The translations under genes and the position numbers were made by a program. Of a DNA stretch of 36,379 nt, positions 31,390 to 36,379 are shown piece by piece. This DNA comes from a virus. Where the stretch lies: IMG/VR virus record IMGVR_UViG_3300022857_000027, positions 1 to 36,379 of that record; one strand, written 5' to 3'. Numbering within the stretch: the first letter of the stretch is position 1; each line of letters opens with the position of its first letter. The notes beneath the pieces were generated by a model that ran no database searches, was not told the origin of the DNA, and saw only the letters and a program-made list of their open reading frames with translations.

Positions 31390-31586
31390 ACACCACACCC
31401 TATGAGCTTAAAGACCAAGCAATGAACCGCAGGCACGAAGGCCAGCGCAATGACCCTATTACAACCGCAGGCGGTCTTGTGAAGTGGATTGGTATAGCAG
31501 TCCTTGCAGTGCTGATACCTCTTGTATTCGCTCTAGGCATGGGTGAGTTGATTGATGGCGTGATGATATTTAGTGGGAGAGCGTAA
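31386..31586 (+). CDS. Small membrane protein
   Basis: 66 residues. A charged N-terminal half (MNRRHEGQRNDPITTAGGLV) leads to one membrane helix, WIGIAVLAVLIPLVFALGMG, and a short tail. No signal-peptide cleavage site. The stop overlaps the next ATG (TAATG). Such proteins in early operons sometimes block superinfection or alter the envelope; the sequence alone does not tell. Confidence 0.6.
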   Translation: MNTTPYELKDQAMNRRHEGQRNDPITTAGGLVKWIGIAVLAVLIPLVFALGMGELIDGVMIFSGRA

Positions 31587-31786
31587 TGAGAAACAACTGC
31601 CCGCGATGCGACTCAGAATGTACAGACCTTGATTCAAGCAGGGAGCAGCAAGTTAGCGCAGTAATGTGCTTGGATTGTGATTTCGGTTTCAATGCTCCGG
31701 TTGATGAAGATTGTATTGAGAAGATGTGGAATTTAATCGGCAAGGAAAGCTGCGCAGTGATGGACGAGGACGATGAATATGAGTGA
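31586..31786 (+). CDS. Lar-like zinc-ribbon protein
   Basis: 66 residues. NCPRCDSEC and MCLDCDF form the zinc ribbon and EKMWN follows, the arrangement of the Lar (restriction alleviation) family. Lar of the Rac prophage lessens type I restriction, but family members are diverse and this one is small and very acidic at the end (MDEDDEYE). GGGAG and a TAATG overlap give the start. An anti-restriction role is possible, not shown. Confidence 0.55.
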   Translation: MRNNCPRCDSECTDLDSSREQQVSAVMCLDCDFGFNAPVDEDCIEKMWNLIGKESCAVMDEDDEYE

Positions 31787-31955
31787 CAAGCAGGCCAATC
31801 CAAACGTGACAGCGTTCTATAGAAAGTACTTCGAAAGGAGTGCAGAAGCAGCCAAGGCCCAGCCCTACAAATGCCCTCAAGAGGTTATGAATGTAATAGC
31901 AGATCAAGCTAAGGAGATCATAGCGCTTAAGGACCGAATAGGAGAATTGACATGA
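31773..31955 (+). CDS. Small helical protein
   Basis: 60 residues; ATG at 31773 with GAGG four bases upstream, or ATG at 31779 at better spacing. Helical, with a C-terminal IADQAKEIIALKDRIGELT that may form a short coiled coil. Not recognised. ATGA overlap at 31952-31955 with the following gene. It overlaps the zinc-ribbon gene by 14 bases. Confidence 0.55.
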   Translation: MNMSDKQANPNVTAFYRKYFERSAEAAKAQPYKCPQEVMNVIADQAKEIIALKDRIGELT

Positions 31956-32167
31956 AATGTTATGTAGAAATTGCAGTAGAGGTTGATTATGACGCTAGCA
32001 GAGGGCGAGATCAGACTAGAACAGACCCAGCTGAGCCTGCTGAGTTGGAAATCACAAAGGTAAGGCTAGGGTGGATTGATATTTTCGACATGATGACGCC
32101 GAGCCACATTGAACAAATTGAATCCCAAGTATGGGAAAAACTTAACGAAGAACCAGGGGGACGGTAA
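31952..32167 (+). CDS. Hypothetical protein
   Basis: 71 residues, not recognised. A short strand at the start (KCYVEIAVEVDYDA) followed by a polar loop and a helical end (PSHIEQIESQVWEKLNE). GGAG before the ATG lies within the previous gene, and the stop overlaps the next ATG by one base. Nothing in it points to a function; the operon context suggests an early host-directed role. Confidence 0.55.
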   Translation: MKCYVEIAVEVDYDASRGRDQTRTDPAEPAELEITKVRLGWIDIFDMMTPSHIEQIESQVWEKLNEEPGGR

Positions 32168-32463
32168 TGGATAAGACACGCACAGAAACAATTTACTTTT
32201 ACGCTATATGTCGTGATGGGCAATCAGAAATAGAATACAGGGCTTCCGACGTCTTTATGGATTGCCTGCCAGAATACACGCTGGTTAGCCAGAAGGAAAT
32301 CACCTTCGCCCTGCCAGATGCTAAGGATATATTGCCTAGAGTCATTGGCCGTCTTGAGGATAAAAGGGCATTAATGCGAGCTGCGGCAAGTGCAGCAATT
32401 ACAAAAGTCGATGAGCAGATAGCAAGCCTTATGGCTTTGCCGGACATGAGCGATCAATCATGA
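32167..32463 (+). CDS. Hypothetical protein
   Basis: 98 residues. A beta-rich first half (TIYFYAICRDGQSEIEYRAS) and an Ala-rich helical second half (KRALMRAAASAAITKVDEQI). Not recognised. The ribosome site GGGGG lies close to the ATG, and the TGA overlaps the next ATG (ATGA at 32460-32463). It stands before the recombination genes in the same transcript. Confidence 0.55.
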   Translation: MDKTRTETIYFYAICRDGQSEIEYRASDVFMDCLPEYTLVSQKEITFALPDAKDILPRVIGRLEDKRALMRAAASAAITKVDEQIASLMALPDMSDQS

Positions 32464-32567
32464 CTATCCGAGTAGATCGCTATAACCGAGACAAAGAACT
32501 AAGGGAGTTTGCTAGGGAGTGTCAGAGGCAGGCTTTGAATTATAACGCAGTGAGGGTTCAGCAATGA
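32460..32567 (+). CDS. 35-residue basic micro-protein
   Basis: ATGA overlaps on both sides (32460 and 32564). Arg-rich helix (MTIRVDRYNRDKELREFARE), no hydrophobic segment. The doubled coupling and lack of space for another gene support it. Possibly DNA- or RNA-binding by charge. Confidence 0.5.
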   Translation: MTIRVDRYNRDKELREFARECQRQALNYNAVRVQQ

Positions 32568-32728
32568 GCAATAAAAATATATACCAGCGCATTAACGAGG
32601 TGATGACTGAGGTTGAATACGTCCAAAAGGATGCCACGATAACCGGAGGAGGCAGCTATGCGGGCTGTGATACATATTTCGGGTTGTGCCGCGAGTTGGT
32701 GTTAAAACTTACAGGAAGAGATTTATGA
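32564..32728 (+). CDS. 54-residue protein resembling the N-terminus of ERF annealases
   Basis: MSNKNIYQRINEVMTEVEYV followed by QKDATITGGGSYAGCDTYFG recalls the opening of ERF-type annealing proteins (helix, 'Kd', then a Tyr strand), yet it stops before the core. It overlaps the true ERF gene by ATGA (32725-32728) and ends with AGGAAGAG, the ribosome site of ERF. It may be a detached N-terminal module or an accessory protein. The likeness is weak and needs a profile search. Confidence 0.45.
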   Translation: MSNKNIYQRINEVMTEVEYVQKDATITGGGSYAGCDTYFGLCRELVLKLTGRDL

Positions 32729-33456
32729 GAGATGTTGCGAAAGTAGAAACAGTTAAGCCTGAGACAGTTGTTACCACTGGTCCTACGGACCTTATACGGA
32801 TTGCTGTTGAGCAAAATATGGACGTGGAGAAACTCTCCAAACTTATGGATCTTCAAGAGCGATGGGAGGCTACCGAAGCGCGCAAACAGTACTTCGACGC
32901 CTTTGCTACATTCCAGGCTTTGGTCCCAGTCATCAAAAAGAAAACTGAGGGCCATAATTACAAGTACGCCACTTTGGGAGACATTGCCCAGAATATTAAG
33001 CCTGTGATTGAGGAGTGCCAGCTTTCATACAGGTTTGATATTCAGGACACAGGCGAGCTAATAAGTGTTACCTGCATAGTCAGTCACAGGGCTGGGCATC
33101 AAGAGAAAACCACAATGACCGCGCAGCCCGACGATACCGGAAGTAAAAACACAATTCAGGCGCGAGGGTCTGCTGTGTCTTACTTGCAGCGATACTCGCT
33201 TGTAGGCGCTCTAGGGTTAACCACGGCAGACGAGGACATAGATGCTCGCATATCTTCAGAGTTCATAAGCACGGGGCAGGCCGCAGGCATTAAGGCTCGA
33301 CTTGAGTTTACAAACAGCAATGTTGAAAAGTTTTGCTACGCGCTTTCAATCCCAAATGTTGACGCTATGCCCGCCATTAAATATGCAAAGGCGGACAAAA
33401 TGTTAACCCAAAAAGAAACGAAAATAGTACTGGAGAGTTCCGATGAAAATTCTTGA
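32725..33456 (+). CDS. erf: ERF-family single-strand annealing recombinase
   Basis: 243 residues from the ATG at 32725 (AGGAAGAG upstream, ATGA overlap); the frame reaches 32686 but without signals. ERF proteins form rings on single-stranded DNA and anneal complementary strands. Family hallmarks are EARKQYFDAFATFQALVPVI, KKKTEGHNYKYATLGDI, and RGSAVSYLQRYSLVGALGLT with TADEDIDA. The C-terminal 70 residues are a small separate domain. It works with the exonuclease and SSB encoded downstream to make concatemers, the substrate for headful packaging. Confidence 0.9.
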   Translation: MRDVAKVETVKPETVVTTGPTDLIRIAVEQNMDVEKLSKLMDLQERWEATEARKQYFDAFATFQALVPVIKKKTEGHNYKYATLGDIAQNIKPVIEECQLSYRFDIQDTGELISVTCIVSHRAGHQEKTTMTAQPDDTGSKNTIQARGSAVSYLQRYSLVGALGLTTADEDIDARISSEFISTGQAAGIKARLEFTNSNVEKFCYALSIPNVDAMPAIKYAKADKMLTQKETKIVLESSDENS

Positions 33457-34045
33457 TTTTGAACAAGGTACTTCCGAGTGGCTACAGGCAAGGCTTGGAA
33501 TCCCAACTGCGTCAAACTTCGGAAAACTTATAACAAGTACGGGTAAGAAATCTACCCAAATAGACGGTTTTCTAAATACCTTGGTAGCAGAAACCCTAAT
33601 GGGAAAGCCTGCTGATTTCTTTACGAATGACCATATGCAGCGCGGTACTGAACTGGAGCCAGAAGCTCGCGCTTGGTACGAATTCCAGACGGACCATAAC
33701 GTAAAAGAAGTTGGGTTTGTTCTACGCGATGATGGCCAAGTTGGCTGTTCACCAGACGGCCTAACAGATATCAGTGGTGTCGAGTTTAAATGCCCCAAAG
33801 CAGAAACTCACGTTGGCTACCTACGTAAAGGAGTAATTCCTGCCACCTACGTACCACAGGTGCAGGGATGCATGTGGTTGTGCGAAAGGGAGACTTGGGA
33901 CTTTGCAAGCTACCACCCTGATATGCCAAAGATGCTAGTCACAGTACAAAGGGATTCTCGATTCATCGCTACGCTAGAGTCTCTGGTAAATGAAATAAAC
34001 GACAAGAAAGCAGAAATTCTAAACACACTAGGAGCAATGCAATGA
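33443..34045 (+). CDS. YqaJ/lambda-exonuclease-type recombination nuclease
   Basis: 200 residues, near the 226 of lambda Exo. It would chew one strand of duplex DNA from an end so that ERF can anneal the exposed strand. Motifs: EWLQARLGIPTASNF, MQRGTELEPEARAWYEF (Glu of the metal site), VGCSPDGLT with the catalytic Asp, and GVEFKCPK with Glu-x-Lys. YVPQVQGCMWLCERETWDFA closes the core. It overlaps ERF by 14 bases and the next gene by ATGA. Confidence 0.9.
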   Translation: MKILDFEQGTSEWLQARLGIPTASNFGKLITSTGKKSTQIDGFLNTLVAETLMGKPADFFTNDHMQRGTELEPEARAWYEFQTDHNVKEVGFVLRDDGQVGCSPDGLTDISGVEFKCPKAETHVGYLRKGVIPATYVPQVQGCMWLCERETWDFASYHPDMPKMLVTVQRDSRFIATLESLVNEINDKKAEILNTLGAMQ

Positions 34046-35103
34046 GCGCACAAGATGCACAGAAGATAGAACACTCATCCAATAACATCGTTGAATTTAA
34101 TGAATTCGAGTCGAATCTGGCAGAGTACAAAGCCAAGTATGAGGGCGTGGTCTACGATTTAACAAACCCCGACCAGGACAAGCAGGCGCGATCTGACAGG
34201 CTCTCTATTGGAAAAACAATATCTAGGCTGGACAGCGTACACAAGGCAGTAAAGATGCCACTCAAGGATCAAGTGGACCTTTTAGATGGTGAGCGCAAAC
34301 GGATTAAAGACGGGCTTCTTGAGGTTCAAGACAGCATAAAAAGCCAAATAGCTGAACATGAAGCGATGCTGGAAGCCAAAGAGCAGGACCTTATGGGTAG
34401 AGTTGAGGCGATTAAATCACTGGCTTTGTTTGTCGATTACACCCCTGGTTCATCGTACATCAAAGAGCGTATAGATCAGCTTGAAAATGTAAGCATCGAT
34501 GATTCCTTTGAGCATTACGAAGCTGAAGCGACCTTCGCAAAAGTGAAAAGCCTGGAATCTCTAAACGAATTTTTGGCGCAAGTAATGGCTCAGGAATCAG
34601 AGCAAGCAGAACTCGAAAAACTCAGACAGGAAAAAGCCAATCGAGAACAGAAAGATCGTGAAGACACGATAGCAGCCGAAGCAAAAGCCAGCGCCGAAAA
34701 TGCAGCCGCCGCTCAGATTGCAAAAGAGCGCCAAGCAAAAGCGATTGCAGAGCAGGCTGTTATCCAAGCCGAGCAGAACGCCATAGAAGCAAAAAAGAGG
34801 GCCGAGCAGGAGGCTTTAGATGTAGCCCAGCGCGCAGAAGATGCAAAGCGCGAGGCTGTACGCGCGGCAGAGCAGAAGGCAAAAGCCGAGGCGGAGCGCG
34901 TTATTGCAGCCGCTGCCCAACAATTAGAAGAAGAGCAAGCCGCTACCGCAAAACGAGAAGCCAATAAAAAGCACCGCGCAAAGACCAATAACGCCGCTGT
35001 AGCTGCACTGGTAAAACTTGCAGGGCTTCCGGTAGACCAGGCAAAGGCCGTCGTGAGCGCAATAGCGAAAAACTCAGTACCTGCAATACAAATCAACTAC
35101 TAA
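34042..35103 (+). CDS. DUF1351-like coiled-coil protein
   Basis: 353 residues. N-terminal region (NNIVEFNEFESNLAEYKAKY to about 110, with RLSIGKTISRLDSVHKAVKM) matches the layout of DUF1351 proteins, found next to annealase and exonuclease genes. Residues about 195-310 are an Ala/Glu/Lys coiled coil of TolA-like composition; the ending NAAVAALVKLAGLPVDQAKA with VPAIQINY is shared by phage homologues. Function unknown, probably tied to recombination. A TolA-type annotation would rest on composition only. Confidence 0.75.
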   Translation: MSAQDAQKIEHSSNNIVEFNEFESNLAEYKAKYEGVVYDLTNPDQDKQARSDRLSIGKTISRLDSVHKAVKMPLKDQVDLLDGERKRIKDGLLEVQDSIKSQIAEHEAMLEAKEQDLMGRVEAIKSLALFVDYTPGSSYIKERIDQLENVSIDDSFEHYEAEATFAKVKSLESLNEFLAQVMAQESEQAELEKLRQEKANREQKDREDTIAAEAKASAENAAAAQIAKERQAKAIAEQAVIQAEQNAIEAKKRAEQEALDVAQRAEDAKREAVRAAEQKAKAEAERVIAAAAQQLEEEQAATAKREANKKHRAKTNNAAVAALVKLAGLPVDQAKAVVSAIAKNSVPAIQINY

Positions 35104-35112
35104 GGAATAATA

Positions 35113-35436
35113 ATGAAAATCGGAATATCAGTAAAAATCGACGTTACAAAGATACTCAAAGAGCGTCTATTCAAAGGCGAGAAAGGCACGTACCTCGATC
35201 TAACAACATTCATCGATACAGATGTTGTTGACCAGTACGAGAACCACGGCTTTATTAGCCAGAGCGTTTCTAAAGAGGAGCGCGAGCAAAAGGTGCAGAC
35301 TCCGATACTGGGCAACTGCCGTGTGTTCTATAAAGGTGAATCAGACGCTCAGACAGCGCAGGGCTATGACAAGGGTATGGAGCAAGCCAAGGCTGCACTG
35401 GCCCCTGACTTCGACAATTCCGATATTCCTTTTTGA
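35113..35436 (+). CDS. ssb: Single-stranded DNA-binding protein
   Basis: 107 residues with a phage-type SSB layout. The core (KIGISVKIDVTKILKERLFK, GTYLDLTTFID) is beta-rich; ILGNCRVFYKGES and the acidic ending DFDNSDIPF are characteristic. That last segment, like the DDIPF tip of bacterial SSB, recruits replication and recombination partners. AAGGAATAATA precedes the ATG by a few bases. Position after ERF, exonuclease and the coiled-coil protein completes the recombination set. Confidence 0.8.
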   Translation: MKIGISVKIDVTKILKERLFKGEKGTYLDLTTFIDTDVVDQYENHGFISQSVSKEEREQKVQTPILGNCRVFYKGESDAQTAQGYDKGMEQAKAALAPDFDNSDIPF

Positions 35437-35437
35437 T

Positions 35438-35644
35438 ATGACATACCAAATCGTGTACATACCTAAAGTCTCAGACTTCGATCACTTGTCGGGCTACAAC
35501 CCCTGCACTGGTGGTATTGTCGTGTCGCCTTGCATACCTGTAACGCCGTACTTCCCACCTACTGATAACTCTAGCTCTGTACCTGTACCCGGTACGCTGT
35601 TGTTGCTGCTGGTGGGTTTAGTCTTAATGAAATGGAGTAGATAA
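35438..35644 (+). CDS. Small protein with PEP-CTERM-like C-terminus
   Basis: 68 residues, ATG one base after the SSB stop. Residues 1-45 are polar with two Cys and many Pro (YNPCTGGIVVSPCIPVTPYF). The C-terminus reads VPVPGTLLLLLVGLVLM then KWSR: a Pro-rich box, one membrane helix and a short basic end, the three parts of the PEP-CTERM signal handled by exosortases of many Gram-negative bacteria. No N-terminal signal peptide is visible, which is unusual for that class, so a plain tail-anchored membrane protein is the alternative. Confidence 0.6.
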   Translation: MTYQIVYIPKVSDFDHLSGYNPCTGGIVVSPCIPVTPYFPPTDNSSSVPVPGTLLLLLVGLVLMKWSR

Positions 35645-35652
35645 CAATCATC

Positions 35653-35740
35653 GTTGCTGTAGCTCAGTGGTAGAGCGGCTGTGTGAATCTCAGCAGGTTT
35701 AGGCCGATGAAGGACGCGGGTTCGATCCCCGCCAGCAACG
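35653..35740 (+). tRNA. tRNA-like gene, possible anticodon GAA, long variable region
   Basis: 88 bases. Acceptor arms GTTGCTG (35653-35659) and CAGCAAC (35733-35739) pair perfectly; D arm GCTC-AGTGGTA-GAGC; T arm GCGGG-TTCGATC-CCCGC. The anticodon stem (35678-35694) pairs four of five positions with a T-T mismatch next to the loop; the 7-base loop GTGAATC would give anticodon GAA (Phe). The variable region is 21 bases with only a weak stem, unlike a Phe tRNA. CCA is not encoded (TCC follows). Either a diverged tRNA or a tRNA mimic. Confidence 0.65.
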
Positions 35741-35745
35741 TCCAC

Positions 35746-35758
35746 AACACCATAGGAG
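35746..35758 (+). promoter_or_regulatory. Conserved 13-base translation leader, copy 3
   Basis: AACACCATAGGAG, five bases after the tRNA-like gene and 9 bases before the ATG at 35768; identical to 220-232 and 794-806. Confidence 0.7.
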
Positions 35759-35767
35759 TAAGAGAAA

Positions 35768-36379
35768 ATGATCGCATATCACGGAAAGCAAGAAGTAAAA
35801 GATATCTACGTTAACCGAATGCAGGCTCATATGGACGCAGACGAGCTGATACGCGGCACTGGTTTTGAGAACGGCAAGGGATGCGCTGTTGGCTGCACTC
35901 TAAACAATTACAGCCACACTCAATTCGAGAGTGAGCTTGGCGTTCCTGAAGGGATAGCAAGGCTTCTCGATACCCTGCACGAAGGCACTAGCGCTGAGGT
36001 ATGGCCAACTCTGTCTCTGCGGTTTCTCAATGCTATTAAGCCCGGAGCTGACTTAGCTAAAGTCTCAAATCATATAAACCTGTTTATCCTGAACCGTAAT
36101 AAAGTAAGAACCGCCGCCCTGAAAGATTTAGATGGTGAGGTTCGCGGGGTTGTTATTGCCGCCATTGACCAGTGTATAGAACTGCACGCTAGTGAATTAG
36201 CTGGTGTAATTATTGAGTCAGCAGCATGGTCAGCAGCAGGGTCAGCAGCATGGTCAGCAGCATGGTCAGCAGAGTCAGCAGCAGAGTCAGCAAGGTCAGC
36301 AGCAGAGTCAGCAGCAGAGTCATCATGGTCAGCATCATGGTCAGCAAGGTCAGCAGCAGAGTCAGCATGGTCAGCAGCA
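35768..36379 (+). CDS. Helical W/E/R-S-A-A repeat protein (5' part, runs across the junction)
   Basis: 204 codons to the window edge, continuing at base 119 after closure (about 234 residues in all). Residues 1-149 form a globular domain: KQEVKDIYVNRMQAHMDADE, then a well-marked GKGCAVGCTLNNY and FESELGVPEGIARLLDTLHE, WPTLSLRFLNAIKPGADLAK; this domain recurs in phage proteins of unknown function. From residue 150 the sequence is a repeat of (W/E/R/G)-S-A-(A). Conserved leader nine bases upstream. The Cys pair and the small globular domain give no clear enzymatic role. Confidence 0.8.
   Translation, partial: MIAYHGKQEVKDIYVNRMQAHMDADELIRGTGFENGKGCAVGCTLNNYSHTQFESELGVPEGIARLLDTLHEGTSAEVWPTLSLRFLNAIKPGADLAKVSNHINLFILNRNKVRTAALKDLDGEVRGVVIAAIDQCIELHASELAGVIIESAAWSAAGSAAWSAAWSAESAAESARSAAESAAESSWSASWSARSAAESAWSAA
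36215..36379 (+). repeat. Coding 9/12-base repeat array (right part)
   Basis: 55 codons of TCA GCA (GCA) separated by a codon that is always TGG, AGG, GGG or GAG. Closed with the left part, the array encodes about 69 residues. The unit number may be understated, since the assembler joined the ends inside it. Confidence 0.9.
36274..36379. repeat. Terminal direct overlap with 13-118
   Basis: 106 bases identical to 13-118; extending leftwards over the first 12 bases gives four mismatches (positions 2, 3, 11 and 12). It marks a circular assembly or a terminally redundant molecule of about 36.26 kb unit length. Confidence 0.8.

Noticed and set aside
34600-35000. TolA-type envelope protein
   Set aside because: The resemblance rests on Ala/Glu/Lys coiled-coil composition; the ends and the neighbours fit a DUF1351-like recombination-associated protein.
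35653-35740. tRNA gene as a phage attachment site
   Set aside because: No integrase or clear repressor-integrase module exists in the window.
35494-35745. Minus-strand open frame of 83 codons
   Set aside because: It is antisense to the tRNA-like gene and to the PEP-CTERM-like gene; no ribosome site.
35768-36379. Diversity-generating retroelement target
   Set aside because: No reverse transcriptase or template repeat was found, and the variable codon changes among TGG, AGG, GGG and GAG rather than only at adenines.

Overview
The window looks like an essentially complete genome of a short-tailed (podovirus-type) phage with a P22-like virion, probably infecting a gammaproteobacterium; the host is inferred from family resemblances only. 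The two ends carry the same sequence (106 bases exact, 13-118 and 36274-36379) and fall inside one open reading frame, so the molecule closes into a circle of about 36.26 kb. Circular closure fits the P22/Sf6-type large terminase, which packages by the headful mechanism and gives permuted ends.

Layout. (1) 35768 through the junction to 1277: the distal end of the rightward operon, with a protein ending in an unusual W/E/R-S-A-A repeat helix and three small unknown proteins. Three of these genes share an identical 13-base leader ending in a Shine-Dalgarno sequence. (2) 1322-23783, leftward: the late operon. In transcription order it encodes small and large terminase, portal, a coiled-coil protein, a secreted-type alpha/beta hydrolase with calcium-binding repeats, a beta-helix protein, two repeat-rich structural proteins, scaffold, coat, gp4-like and gp10-like tail factors, a fibre/needle-position protein, a 2OG-Fe(II) oxygenase-like protein with a GNAT acetyltransferase, four internal (ejection) proteins, a tail-fibre-like protein, and a lysis cassette (membrane/coiled-coil protein, holin, M15 endolysin). 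Two matching promoters (TWGACA-17-CATAGACT) drive the terminase and coat segments; a terminator follows coat. (3) 23784-24157: a control gap with the late promoter, a perfect palindrome at activator distance, a terminator and a possible small RNA. (4) 24158-30611, leftward: the early/middle operon, a tightly packed chain of small genes joined by ATGA or TAATG overlaps, including NinG, NinB, a DUF3310 protein, an HNH homing endonuclease, a PAPS-reductase-like protein, several helix-turn-helix proteins, two 28-residue single-helix membrane proteins, and first a ribbon-helix-helix protein. (5) 30612-30749: the divergent control region with repeated CGTATAT boxes. (6) 30750-35740, rightward: small unknown genes, then a recombination set (ERF annealase, YqaJ/lambda-type exonuclease, DUF1351-like coiled-coil protein, SSB), a small PEP-CTERM-like membrane protein and a tRNA-like gene.

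No DNA polymerase, primase, replicative helicase, RNA polymerase or integrase was recognised. The phage therefore probably relies on host replication and transcription, uses ERF/exonuclease/SSB recombination to make concatemers for headful packaging, and shows no evidence of integration. The parts most worth a second look are the signal-peptide hydrolase inside the virion operon, the PEP-CTERM-like protein, the helical repeat protein at the junction, the oxygenase/acetyltransferase pair and the paired late promoters with a structured coat leader.
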